The notes under the pieces: generated by a model
Database searches by the model: none
What the model saw: only the letters and a program-made list of their open reading frames with translations
What the model was told of the DNA's origin: nothing
Shown: piece by piece, positions 15,469 through 23,775 of the stretch
How the letters are laid out: each line of letters opens with the position of its first letter
Numbering within the stretch: position 1 is the first letter of the stretch
Program-made: the position numbers and the translations under genes
From: JBEKYD01 sp049509915
GTDB lineage: Bacteria > Acidobacteriota > Terriglobia > Bryobacterales > Bryobacteraceae
DNA length: 26,256 bases
Reading direction: 5' to 3'
Assembly (NCBI GenBank): GCA_049509915.1
Contig: JBEKZL010000072.1
Span: forward strand, 1-26,256

Positions 15469-15797
15469 GAGCCTTGACCCTCTTTGATGGCGGAACGCAC
15501 CTGCTGGATTTGCGCGCGCAGCAGGCTCTCAGCCGCCTGAAAGCGCAAAGAGTTCTCCGCCAGCAGACGCGACTCACGGTCCAGGCTCACGTTATTGCCG
15601 TCGTTCTTGGTGACCAGTCCCCCGGCTTCCAGAATTTCGGGCGATCCGGAAGCGCGGCGTAGTTCGTCCGCAAAATCGATGTCCTTAGTCTGGTAGCCCG
15701 GGGTATCGACATTAGCGATATTGGACGTCACCAGGCTTTGCCGCACGCTGAGCAGGTCCATGTATCGCTCCAATTGCGCGGCCACGGGGTTGAGCAT
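15465..15797 (-). CDS. flgB: flagellar proximal rod protein FlgB, first gene of the flagellar operon
   Basis: The protein carries the rod signature VTSNIANVDTPGYQTKDIDF near its N-terminus and a C-terminal helix (RFQAAESLLRAQIQQVRSAI), as in FlgB. I placed the start at ATG 15797, giving 110 residues and the usual distance of about 25 residues before the NxAN motif. A TTG at 15827 would add ten residues but has no ribosome site. The gene begins about 120 nt after the permease stop, with a hairpin in the gap. I see no convincing sigma28 or sigma54 promoter there. Confidence 0.93.
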   Translation of the reverse strand: MLNPVAAQLERYMDLLSVRQSLVTSNIANVDTPGYQTKDIDFADELRRASGSPEILEAGGLVTKNDGNNVSLDRESRLLAENSLRFQAAESLLRAQIQQVRSAIKEGQGS

Positions 15798-15887
15798 CTT
15801 CGTTAGCGTAGGCAGGCGTCGGGCCAAGTGGTAAGACGCTTGAAATCAATGACTTTCTGGAAAACTGGCGACAAGTAGCTGGCACGG

Positions 15888-15903
15888 CGGCAAGATTTTG
15901 CCG
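15888..15903 (-). terminator. perfect 6-bp hairpin after the permease gene
   Basis: cggcaa-gatt-ttgccg is a perfect inverted repeat beginning 14 nt downstream of the permease stop codon. There is no T-run behind it, so it is weak as an intrinsic terminator; it could separate the permease transcript from the flagellar operon or act as an mRNA end-protecting structure or operator. Confidence 0.35.
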
Positions 15904-15916
15904 GGCCAGGCCGATC

Positions 15917-18406
15917 CTACTCCTCGTGGATGGCATCGGCCGGGCGCAGTCCGGAAGCCACCCGGGCCGGATACAAGGAAGCCAGCGTTGTGACCAGCCA
16001 GACGATGGCCAGGGCTCCCGCCAGCGGCACACCGGGCGGGTGAAACTGAATGGTCCACCCGAAACTTTGCCGGTTGACAACGAAGATCAGCAGCAGCGAG
16101 AGGGCCAATCCCAGCGCCATGCCGAGCAGCGAGGCAAACATGCCGACGAGCGCGGCCTCGGCCAGGATCATCCCGCGAATCTGGCCGGTCGATGCACCCA
16201 GGTAGCGCAATAAGCCGAACTCGCGCCGCCGGTCCAACACCAGCGCCAGCAATGAGTTGGCCGCCCCCAGCATGGCCACTACAACGGCTACGGCTTCGAG
16301 CGCCCAGGTGATGGCGAAGGTACGGTCGAAGACCTCTACCGAGCGGTCGCGCAACCGCTCGGTGGGCACGATGGTGACATCAAACGCGGCGAGGCGGCGC
16401 TCCATCTCCTGTCGGACCGCTTCCCGGTTGGCGCCGGGCACCAGATAGACGGAAGCGTTAGTGGCGGGCTGGCCGGGAAGGTAGTGGAGCAAAGTGGTGC
16501 GATCGATGAGAATCAGACCCTGGCTGCTACCGTAGTCGTAGAAAACTCCGGCCACCCGGAAGACAACAGCCTGGCCGCCCAGAGCCAACGTGAGTCGCCC
16601 GTCGGCGCCGATACCGTGCTTGTTGGCGAACGGCTCACTGACGATGGCGATGTTGCGGCCGGGCAGGCTGGCCAGGACCGCATCCCGATCCTGGCCAGCC
16701 AGGAAACGCAGACGTCCGTAGCGCCGCGACACGCCGGCGTCGCTGCCGCCCAGTAAGGCCCGCTCGCCGCGATAGTGAATCGCCAAGCCGTGGAACAGAT
16801 CGACCGCGGCCACGCCCGGGGTGTTGCGCAGCAGGTCCCCGGCGGCAGCGGCGAGCGGGGTGTAATCGTCGGCGCCGCCGCGGCTGGCGGGCGAAACGAA
16901 CAAGTCGGCGCGCAGACGGAGGTCGAGCCAGGCCACCACGGTTTCGCGAAAACTGCCTACCATGATGCCGACGCTCACCATCATGGCGATGGCTGTGGCG
17001 AGAGCCGCCACGATCACCGAAGTTCGGGCCAGCGAGGCGGTCAGGCTTCGTGCGGCCAGCAGCGTTTCCATGCGCGCGGCGAGCAGCCGGCGGATGGCCC
17101 GTTCCACCCCCAGGACAAGCGCCGGCGCGGCCAGCGCGGCGGCGGCGATGGAGACAAAGGCCGCCGCATAACCGGCCGCCGGAAACCCACGCCAGGGCCC
17201 CAGGCGCGCCAGCCCGAAAGACACCGCCGCCATGGCCCCCGCCGCGCCAAGCCACACGCGCCAGCGCAAACGAACGCGGTGCTCGTGGGCTCCTCGGCTC
17301 ATGGCTTCGGTGGGAGTCACGTTCAACGTTTCCAGCGCGGGCGCCAGCGCCGAAGCGATCGCCACGGTCAATCCGATGGCGAGTCCCAGCCGGATTTCCC
17401 CCCAGGCGAGCGCGATGGGCGCCGGGCGGCTGGTGGTGTAGATCGCGTTCACCGTCTGCGCGATCATGCCCAAGACCAGTTTTGCCAGGCCGTGACCGAA
17501 CGCGATCCCCAACGCCGCTCCCGCCAGTCCCAGTAGTGCCGCCTCCGCCAGGAACATGCCCACTACCGTGGCACGGCTCGCGCCGATGGCGCGCAGAATT
17601 CCGATCTCGCCGCGCCGCCGCACCACGCTCACCGCAATGGTGTTGTAGATCAGGAACGCTCCCACCACCAGCGAGATGTAGCTCAGCACGCGCAAATTCA
17701 GTCGAAAGGCGCTCAACATGCGCTGGTTCTCGCCGGCGCGCGCGCCCGGCCTCTCGACGAAATATCCGGTTGGCAACAGACGGCGCACGGCCTCCTCTAC
17801 CGCTTCCGGACTCTCCGCCGGGGCCACGGTGACCTCGATCCGGTCGAGTTTGCCGTAACGCCTGGTCAGGCGCTCGAAATCGGCGATGTCCAGGGCGGCA
17901 AACTCGGCGGCTCCCGCATCCACCACGGCCGTCACCGGGAAACGGTGCAGGCGGCCCTGGACGGCGGCTTCGAGCACACCGCCAGCGGCCAGGTTGGTCC
18001 GCTCGGCCATGGCACGTGACACCACCACGCCATCAGCCGGGGGCTTGCGCTCGAAAACCGTGCCGGCCCTCCCGCCGCCGACCGCGTCCACCCCGTAAAG
18101 CGGGAACGTACCGGCCCCCTTAACCAGCGCCCGGGCCTCCATCACGGGCGAAAATCGCGCCTCGAAAGGCAACCCGCTGAGCCGGCCAATCCAGTCTTCG
18201 TCCACGCCGCCATTGGCGTAGATTTCGAGGTCGGTCTTGCCGGCCAGGGTTTCGAGCGACGATTGAAACGATCCGGTAGCGGCATCGCCGGCCAATTCGA
18301 TGGCGATCACCACCGCGACTCCCAGCGCCACCGCCAGAATTGTCAGTACCGTACGCAGCGGATCGCGCAGAAGCGGGCGGAGGATCAGGGTGCGCAGGAG
18401 ACTCAT
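15917..18406 (-). CDS. FtsX/MacB-type ABC transporter permease with two permease domains
   Basis: A protein of about 829 residues with an N-terminal membrane helix (TVLTILAVALGVAVVIAIEL), a large extracytoplasmic domain, a first FtsX block of three helices (ISLVVGAFLIYNTIAVSVVRRR, then EIGILRAIGAS), two central helices, a second periplasmic domain and a second FtsX block (ANSLLALVLDRRREFGLLRYLGAS ... ASLYPARVASGLRPADAI). Fused 3+1 helix bundles of this kind belong to the DUF214/LolE-like ABC3 exporters that move lipoproteins, lipids or other envelope substrates. I prefer ATG 18406 (MSLLRTLILRPLLRD) over upstream ATGs at 18418 and 18496 because it gives the normal family start. No ATP-binding subunit is adjacent; the sequence upstream is gene debris. 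The substrate is unknown. Confidence 0.93.
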   Translation of the reverse strand: MSLLRTLILRPLLRDPLRTVLTILAVALGVAVVIAIELAGDAATGSFQSSLETLAGKTDLEIYANGGVDEDWIGRLSGLPFEARFSPVMEARALVKGAGTFPLYGVDAVGGGRAGTVFERKPPADGVVVSRAMAERTNLAAGGVLEAAVQGRLHRFPVTAVVDAGAAEFAALDIADFERLTRRYGKLDRIEVTVAPAESPEAVEEAVRRLLPTGYFVERPGARAGENQRMLSAFRLNLRVLSYISLVVGAFLIYNTIAVSVVRRRGEIGILRAIGASRATVVGMFLAEAALLGLAGAALGIAFGHGLAKLVLGMIAQTVNAIYTTSRPAPIALAWGEIRLGLAIGLTVAIASALAPALETLNVTPTEAMSRGAHEHRVRLRWRVWLGAAGAMAAVSFGLARLGPWRGFPAAGYAAAFVSIAAAALAAPALVLGVERAIRRLLAARMETLLAARSLTASLARTSVIVAALATAIAMMVSVGIMVGSFRETVVAWLDLRLRADLFVSPASRGGADDYTPLAAAAGDLLRNTPGVAAVDLFHGLAIHYRGERALLGGSDAGVSRRYGRLRFLAGQDRDAVLASLPGRNIAIVSEPFANKHGIGADGRLTLALGGQAVVFRVAGVFYDYGSSQGLILIDRTTLLHYLPGQPATNASVYLVPGANREAVRQEMERRLAAFDVTIVPTERLRDRSVEVFDRTFAITWALEAVAVVVAMLGAANSLLALVLDRRREFGLLRYLGASTGQIRGMILAEAALVGMFASLLGMALGLALSLLLIFVVNRQSFGWTIQFHPPGVPLAGALAIVWLVTTLASLYPARVASGLRPADAIHEE

Positions 18407-18526
18407 AGCTGCTGGCATTCTCACATAGTTTTCTGTTTGGGTGGAAAGCTGGGTGAGGTCAGGATGCACCTGTTGGGAGAGTCCGTTCCCGGGCAATCAC
18501 TCCCGGAGGTGCTGTGAGGAAATCAG

Positions 18527-18732
18527 ATGGGCAGCCTCGGCACACTGCGGAACCACAAGAAAGAGGCCGCGACCGTTCGCGTGGTGGAGCGGCTTTACCG
18601 CTGGACGAACGGCGTCATCACGCAGGAATCCCCCACCCATCGCCAAGTGGATAGCCGGACCGTCGAATACGAAGTAACCCTGCAGCCGGATGAGGAAAGA
18701 ACCTGGGCTACACGGCTCACTACAACTGGTGA
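18527..18732 (+). pseudogene. C-terminal fragment of a DUF4139-like protein, frameshifted
   Basis: The plus frame from 18527 reads LRNHKKEAATVRVVERLYRW, then DSRTVEYEVTLQPDEERT. From memory this resembles the C-terminal end of DUF4139-domain proteins (LRNHK...VxVxVxExLxRW ... fxVxlxPdeexxxxYxVxYxW). After DEERT the expected ending continues in another frame as GYTAHYNW and TGA at 18730-18732, so one base has been lost near 18702-18706. No N-terminal part is present upstream; an in-frame TGA lies at 18515-18517. A GAGG 9 nt before ATG 18527 is probably chance. Confidence 0.55.
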
Positions 18733-18914
18733 ACGCAGGCTTGCGCAATTCCTCCATCTGGCTGCGAGCCGCCTCTGGCTGAGCCTCCCACAGGGAGCGC
18801 GGCTACACGAAGTGAAGCTTCTCTCTCAGCCGAACAGCCTCCGCGTGGGTTCGTTGCAGTCCCTCCGCCAGGGTGTCATCGACCAGTCGAGACGGCCAAG
18901 CGGTTCCTGGACCT
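18733..18914. other. short spacer, possible minus-strand gene remnant
   Basis: No intact gene. A minus-strand frame ending at TAG 18803-18805 reads PSRLVDDTLAEGLQRTHAEA then VRLREKLHFV, which is more protein-like than its surroundings. It has no start codon before it runs into the GNAT gene in another frame. I cannot assign a family; it may be another gene tail. Confidence 0.3.
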
Positions 18915-19742
18915 TTAGGATTGGCGCTCGCCCACCCTGACGGGACCGCCCCCTATGCAATGGCTCATTATGTTACGGAAACGGGTGCGGCTGATCTGGT
19001 GATCGGCTTGCAACCGGCCGTTGTGAATCAGCGCAAAAACCGCGTATGGAGTTGGCGCATTCTGGGCGTCGCTCCACGATTCGAGATCGACCACCGTGGG
19101 CCGAATACCGTACTCAGTCTCCGCCGTCTCGGCGATTTCAGCCGCGAATTTGGCAATGTGCGGGCACTGACTTGATTGGATGATGGTCAGGCCCCGGCTG
19201 TACTGCTCGAGTTTCCGATCCCAACCTTTCTTGAAAATCGGGTTGACCGCGCCCCTGTCGAATTTCCGGACAAGCAATTGGTAGTCCGGCGGTGCGGTAT
19301 CGACGAGTTCGAAACCGTTTGTCAGGAATAGGCGGCGGTCGGCCAGCCATGGCCCGTCCCGGACCATTACAGCGGCGCCGCGCATGCCGGCCTTTCGCGC
19401 ATCATCCAAGCAGGCCTCAAGCATGATACTCCCCCAGCCATTTCGCTGGTGCTTCCTGAAGAAGATCCAAACGCAGTGGATAAACATGAAGCCGCCGGCC
19501 TCAACGCCGCGCCATGCGAACTCGCCGGGAACGTATTCAATGTACCCGCTCGGTTGTCCGTCCAAGGCAAGAAGCATCCTAGCCCGCAGACCGAATCCGG
19601 CGTTCGCTTCCAGCCAGCAGCGCTTCTGCCGGCGCCCAGGATGAATGGGGCTCTTAATCCCACAACAGGGCAGTGTGTCGAAGCTCGCCGCATCGACATC
19701 AATCAGACAAGGCATTCGTACCAATGGTAGCCGGCCTTTCAT
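18915..19742 (-). CDS. GNAT acetyltransferase with C-terminal YoaP-like domain
   Basis: About 275 residues from ATG 19742. Numbering here counts from a GTG four codons further upstream. Residues 60-165 form a GNAT fold: YIEYVPGEFAWRGVEAGGFM, IHCVWIFFRKHQRNGWGSIM with the Q/R-x-x-G-x-G acetyl-CoA loop at about 103-108, and ADRRLFLTNGFELVD. Residues 188-265 (TIIQSSQCPHIAKF, TPYAVFALIHNGRL, SRTRFRNIM) match the YoaP-like C-terminal domain that follows GNAT in this family. Such proteins acetylate unknown small substrates in the cytoplasm. The tail after FRNIM (HCIGGGPVRVGERQS) may be an extension. ATG 19715 is an alternative start. The gene stands alone, 118 nt after the glycosyltransferase stop. 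Confidence 0.85.
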   Translation of the reverse strand: MKGRLPLVRMPCLIDVDAASFDTLPCCGIKSPIHPGRRQKRCWLEANAGFGLRARMLLALDGQPSGYIEYVPGEFAWRGVEAGGFMFIHCVWIFFRKHQRNGWGSIMLEACLDDARKAGMRGAAVMVRDGPWLADRRLFLTNGFELVDTAPPDYQLLVRKFDRGAVNPIFKKGWDRKLEQYSRGLTIIQSSQCPHIAKFAAEIAETAETEYGIRPTVVDLESWSDAQNAPTPYAVFALIHNGRLQADHQISRTRFRNIMSHCIGGGPVRVGERQS

Positions 19743-19860
19743 GGTGAGTGTCACCCGGTTTACCCGGTCGCAGCTCGGTTACGGGTGCCGCGTGTTTTCA
19801 GCCGCTTACCGAGCCGGGACCGTCACGGAGCGGTTTGCGGTACGGATTTCCATAGATCGG
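19743..19860. other. intergenic spacer with short inverted repeats
   Basis: The gap between the glycosyltransferase stop and the acetyltransferase start contains repeated and inverted forms of acccggt/accgggt and cacccg/cgggtg (about 19752-19790), able to fold on either strand. No gene is visible. It may hold the terminator of the upstream operon and the acetyltransferase promoter. Confidence 0.35.
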
Positions 19861-21156
19861 TTAAGCACCCGCGGTTATATCTCCTTTTCCAAAGAAGTCC
19901 GCGATCAGCCACAGATTCCGCAGTTGCCGGTATCCCAAGCCTTCCAGCATAGCCGCGGCAAATAGCTTCACCAGTTCGCTCGGATCCGACGCTTCATACT
20001 GAGCCAGTTCCCGCAGCACCACGGCCGCCATCGATACCAGCGCTCCCGTCCCCAAAGTGGCCATAAACACCAGCCCGATCGACGTGCCGCTGGCGTGACC
20101 CGTGAACACCGCCGCCGCCAACACCAGATAGGCACCGGTTTCGATCACCGGCAACAGCAGCCTCCAACCCACTAAACCCGGCAGAACCCACCCCATCCCG
20201 CCCAACCCCTCCATGCGCACCGCGCGCGCCAGCGCGTGCTGATCGCGGCCGATCGTGCGATGCAGTTCCGCCACGCTCCGCGGTGAGCGGCAGTAGGCGA
20301 CCGGATCCGGCACCAGCGCCACGTGCGCCGGTTTGCCGGCGGCCGGCCGGCGCTTCCGCACCGCCAGGACTGTATCGAGCGAACCGTCGCGAAAGCCGCC
20401 GGCCTCCTCGATCGCATCCTTGCGCACCAGCAACGCACTGCCTGGAAACGGCCCCAGCCGGTCCCAGCCCGCGGCTGCTGCGGCGCGTCCCAGCCAGATC
20501 CGGATTTCTTCCAACCCCCAAAAACGAGCCGCCCAGGATTCGCCAAGCGGGCCCGGGGCGCCTCCGCAAACCGCCACCGTGCCGGCCGGATCCTCCAGCA
20601 TGGGCCGGATAAGGGTGAGCAGCGCATCCTGCGGGAACTCGCTGGCTGGGTCGAACACCGCCAGCAGGGGCGACTGGGCCGCATTCGCCGCCGCGTTCCA
20701 CGACTCCGACCGCCTCCCGACTTCGGTTTCCACTACCACCATCCGTACCGGATCGAGAGATTGATAGACGGCGCGAACCTTGGCGGACGCGAGCGTTCCC
20801 CCCACGCGCGAGGAGCGCCGCAGGCGAAATTCGCTAGACCACGCCTCCCGCCCCGCCTCGCCAGGGTTCTCCAGCACCAGCACCGTTTCCGAACGGCCGA
20901 AATCCAGGCACAGCAACCGGCGCACAAAAGCCCGCGCGTCCGGCGACGCGTCGCGGCAGACCGCCAGCACCGACACCGCCGGCACCAGCGGGGATTTCAG
21001 CAGCACATTGCCGCTCTCGTCCGGATTGCGCCGCCGCAACCGCCGCAGCACCAGACAGCCCTTAAGGAGTACCCCAAAAGCCGCCACCCCGGCCAGTGTC
21101 AGCACTAATGCCGCCGCGGTCAGGACGGTGGCTGCCCAGTCCGCCGCCGGGTTCAT
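19861..21156 (-). CDS. membrane family-2 glycosyltransferase-like protein, degenerate catalytic motifs
   Basis: A 431-residue protein with an N-terminal membrane helix (10-33), a GT-A-like domain (about 58-310) and two or three C-terminal helices (about 325-385). GT2 landmarks survive in weakened form: the loop at 144-165 (EVGRRSESWNAAANAA) ends in LLAVFDPASEF where functional enzymes have D-A-D (Asp169 is kept); GSALLVRKDAIEEAGGFRDG is the acceptor-side block; the ED motif reads SLDTVL; and the QxxRW position reads RDQHALARAVR. It could be a divergent polymerising transferase or a non-catalytic relative. The ATG overlaps the HEAT gene stop by 4 nt, making it the last gene of the operon. Confidence 0.8.
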   Translation of the reverse strand: MNPAADWAATVLTAAALVLTLAGVAAFGVLLKGCLVLRRLRRRNPDESGNVLLKSPLVPAVSVLAVCRDASPDARAFVRRLLCLDFGRSETVLVLENPGEAGREAWSSEFRLRRSSRVGGTLASAKVRAVYQSLDPVRMVVVETEVGRRSESWNAAANAAQSPLLAVFDPASEFPQDALLTLIRPMLEDPAGTVAVCGGAPGPLGESWAARFWGLEEIRIWLGRAAAAAGWDRLGPFPGSALLVRKDAIEEAGGFRDGSLDTVLAVRKRRPAAGKPAHVALVPDPVAYCRSPRSVAELHRTIGRDQHALARAVRMEGLGGMGWVLPGLVGWRLLLPVIETGAYLVLAAAVFTGHASGTSIGLVFMATLGTGALVSMAAVVLRELAQYEASDPSELVKLFAAAMLEGLGYRQLRNLWLIADFFGKGDITAGA

Positions 21157-22232
21157 CCGAGCCTCGCCCCGTGTTCGAACCGTTCCAGCGCTTCGGCGGC
21201 CGCCGCGGCCGTGGCTTCGTTTTCGCTGGACGCCAGATCGCTCAACGCGCTCAGTCCCGTGGGAGGCAACTCGGCCAGTGCCGCGGCCGCCGCCCGCATT
21301 TCCTCGGCGGTCCCCAGCCGCATGCCGCGAGCCAGCAGCGGAATGGCATTGGCCAGTTTCATCCGCGCCGCGGCACCGGCGGCGGCACAGAACACTTCCG
21401 CGTGGGCGGTGTCGCGGAGGGAATCGAGGATGCCCGCTTCGTGATCCGCCGAAGGCGGAAGCAGCGGCGCCAGGCCCAAAGCGCTCGCCCGGATGCGCGC
21501 GTCCTGGTGCTCCAGCAAACGGTGCAGGTCTTCGAAGGGCAGGGCACGCTCCCAGGCAACCAGCAACTGCAGCGCCACCAGCGTCCGCTCCGGGTCTTGT
21601 CCGTTCAGCTCCCGGGGAATCGCGCCCTCGCAGAGCGGCAGCGCCCGGCGGCGCAATTCCTCGGTGAGCCGGATGCGCGAGAGCAGGTTGTTCTCCATCG
21701 CTATGGCGAAAACCCGTTCGACCTGTTCCGGAACCCCCGAATGCAGCACGGCGCGAGCCGCGGCCACCCGCACCTCCCTGTCGGCGTCGTCCAGCGCCCG
21801 CAGGGGAATGTCACCGCTCAGCCGCCGGCACGGCTCGAACGAAGTCACAAACGCCAGGCCCTTGAACGCTCTGCGCCGCTCTATCGGATCGCGCGAACGC
21901 GTGTCCTGAACCCAGCCCTGCACCAGCCCCAGGCTGATCGCGGCTTCGCACAAACGGTCGCGGGCGGCGCCGGCCACCTTACCTTCAAATTCCGTCAGCA
22001 CCCGGCCGGCGGCGGCGCGGTCCAGCTCCATCAGCTTCCGAATCTGCTCCGCGTTGTCGCTGCCCGCGATGTTCTCGATCAGCAACTGGCGAATCTGCGG
22101 CTCGATCTCGGCCACACGCCGTTTCCGCGTCCGCGATTTCGCGGCTCGAGCCAGCGACACGCCGAACATCCCCGCCACCCACAGCGCGTACAAGCCCAGC
22201 AGGGCGGAGACGATGCGGAGAACGGCGGTCAT
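21153..22232 (-). CDS. membrane-anchored HEAT-repeat protein
   Basis: A 359-residue protein. The start is ATG 22232 (MTAVLRIVSALLGLYALWVAG), which gives a membrane helix at 5-27; the open frame runs further upstream but only as shadow of the regulator gene. Residues 40-350 are alternating helices of HEAT type (DADREVRVAAARAVLHSG, LEHQDARIRASALGL, TAEEMRAAAAALAELP). HEAT repeats make protein-binding scaffolds. It overlaps the regulator stop by 4 nt and the glycosyltransferase start by 4 nt, so all three are probably made in fixed proportion. Inferred role: a scaffold linking the regulator to the transferase at the membrane. Confidence 0.85.
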   Translation of the reverse strand: MTAVLRIVSALLGLYALWVAGMFGVSLARAAKSRTRKRRVAEIEPQIRQLLIENIAGSDNAEQIRKLMELDRAAAGRVLTEFEGKVAGAARDRLCEAAISLGLVQGWVQDTRSRDPIERRRAFKGLAFVTSFEPCRRLSGDIPLRALDDADREVRVAAARAVLHSGVPEQVERVFAIAMENNLLSRIRLTEELRRRALPLCEGAIPRELNGQDPERTLVALQLLVAWERALPFEDLHRLLEHQDARIRASALGLAPLLPPSADHEAGILDSLRDTAHAEVFCAAAGAAARMKLANAIPLLARGMRLGTAEEMRAAAAALAELPPTGLSALSDLASSENEATAAAAAEALERFEHGARLG

Positions 22233-23731
22233 CGCGAAGCGAGTCGTTTCAGACGGGCAACCAGTTCCATCGGGCTGAACGGCTTCACCACGTAGTCGTC
22301 GGCTCCCAACGAAAAACCGCGAATGACGTCGCTTTCTTGCTGCCGCGCCGTCAGCAGCATCACGCGCACGGGTAGGGATTCCTTGCGCAACGCCGCCAGC
22401 ACTTCGTAACCGTCCATCCCCGGCATGCTTACGTCCAATACCGCCATATCGGGTTTGAGGCGGCGGATGGTTTCGAGCGCCGTCGTGCCGTCCGGCACGG
22501 TCTCGATATCGAAACCGAAGTTCTTCAGCGTGGTACTGACCAGCGCCCGCACCGTGGGGTCGTCGTCGGCAATGATCACCCGAGCCCGCGCGCCAGTCCC
22601 CATGGGAGAGAACGACATCGGGCGTACGCCCCCGGCCGGCTTCGCGAGCTGCGCCAGGCTCAACCTCACCAGCGCTTCCTCCGGCTGCCAGGCGTCCATC
22701 AGAAATTCCCGTGCCAGCGATTGCACCTTCTGGTCCAACGCCAACAGGTGATCCCGGGTTCCCACCAGCACCACCGGCATCCGCTTCCATACCGGCGCGC
22801 TCGCCTCCAGCCATGCGTCCGTATTTACTTCCGGCGCCACGAAGATCACCGCCATGTCGGCCGCTAGTGCGTCTTCGGCGATGGGATCCGAACCCGCTTC
22901 GAAAAACGTCACCGTTCCGTGGGCGCGATCCAATGCGATGCCCAGACGCTCCTCCTCGGCGGCCGGCAAGCCTACAGCCGTGATCCGCTTCCCGCTAAGC
23001 GCCTGCGAGACGGACTCCGGAATCGGCAAATCGCGCGCCTCGCGGGGGCTGGAAAAAGCCAGTGCCAGGGCGGTAAGCGATTCCCGCAACTGGGCATTGT
23101 CCAGCGGCCGGTCCAGCAGAATCGCTTCCGCTTCCCGCGCCAGCCGGCTGATGGCCGTGTAGCCCAGCAGGCCCCCGGTTCCCACCCACTGGTGAACCAG
23201 TTTGGCGGCGTCGTTGGCGCTAAAATGACCGTCCAGGTCGAGCAGCAGTTGGCGCGATTTGTCCCGGCCCTCGGCCAGAAAAACGCGCCGCAGCGCTTGC
23301 ATGTCCGCTTCGGGAATGGCCGCCACTTCACCCGCCGGCGGCGCTGCCGCGGCTTCGTTGCGCCGCTTCAGGTACTCCCGCAGGCGGCTGCCCATCGTGC
23401 GCGTATCGATGGGCTTGGTGATGTAACCGTCGCAACCGGCGTCGATGGCCTTCTGCTCGTCGCCCTTCATGGCGAAAGCCGTCAGCGCCACCACCACCAG
23501 GTCTTTCAGGTTCGGATCCTTGCGGATGCGCCGCGTCAACTCCAGGCCGTCCATCCCTGGAAGTTGGATATCGGTCAGCACCAGGTAGGGATGAAAACTC
23601 TTCAGGAGCTCCAGCGCCTCTTCCGCCGTAGTCGCGGTCATCACCTTGTATCCCTCGTTGACGAGCAGTATACGGGTGAGTTTCAGGTTTACCGGAGTAT
23701 CGTCGACAACCAATATCGGCTCGCCAGGCAT
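22229..23731 (-). CDS. multi-receiver response regulator with HPt-like and pseudo-receiver domains
   Basis: A 500-residue protein. Receiver 1 spans about 1-125 with acidic pocket D10/D11, phospho-acceptor Asp54 (VLTDIQLPGMDG) and Lys106 (ITKPI). Residues about 140-230 look like an HPt helical bundle with His180 in LVHQWVGTGGLLGY; the usual HxLKG Lys is replaced. Residues about 250-365 form a degraded receiver-like domain (ADMAVIFVAPE) without the acceptor Asp. Receiver 3 spans about 383-500 with D389/D390, Asp433 (AVLDVSMPGMDG) and Lys483 (VKPF). There is no DNA-binding, GGDEF or other output domain, so output is likely by protein contact. It follows the histidine kinase by 44 nt and couples to the HEAT gene by ATGA. 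Confidence 0.93.
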   Translation of the reverse strand: MPGEPILVVDDTPVNLKLTRILLVNEGYKVMTATTAEEALELLKSFHPYLVLTDIQLPGMDGLELTRRIRKDPNLKDLVVVALTAFAMKGDEQKAIDAGCDGYITKPIDTRTMGSRLREYLKRRNEAAAAPPAGEVAAIPEADMQALRRVFLAEGRDKSRQLLLDLDGHFSANDAAKLVHQWVGTGGLLGYTAISRLAREAEAILLDRPLDNAQLRESLTALALAFSSPREARDLPIPESVSQALSGKRITAVGLPAAEEERLGIALDRAHGTVTFFEAGSDPIAEDALAADMAVIFVAPEVNTDAWLEASAPVWKRMPVVLVGTRDHLLALDQKVQSLAREFLMDAWQPEEALVRLSLAQLAKPAGGVRPMSFSPMGTGARARVIIADDDPTVRALVSTTLKNFGFDIETVPDGTTALETIRRLKPDMAVLDVSMPGMDGYEVLAALRKESLPVRVMLLTARQQESDVIRGFSLGADDYVVKPFSPMELVARLKRLASR

Positions 23732-23775
23732 GTTGAGTTTATTCTAGCTTAGGCCGCGCCCGCTGGATACGATTA

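Noticed and set aside
15828..15916. Sigma54-like or sigma28 promoter for the flagellar operon
   Set aside because: TGGC/TTGC-like pieces exist around the hairpin, but GG-GC spacing is wrong and no sigma28 consensus is present.
21096..22295. Plus-strand ORF (399 aa) opposite the HEAT gene
   Set aside because: Shadow frame; the minus-strand HEAT and regulator genes explain the region and are coupled by ATGA overlaps.
22233..22814. N-terminal extension of the HEAT-repeat frame
   Set aside because: The extra ~190 residues are Gly/Ala/Arg-rich shadow of the regulator gene; ATG 22232 gives a proper membrane helix and a 4-nt overlap.
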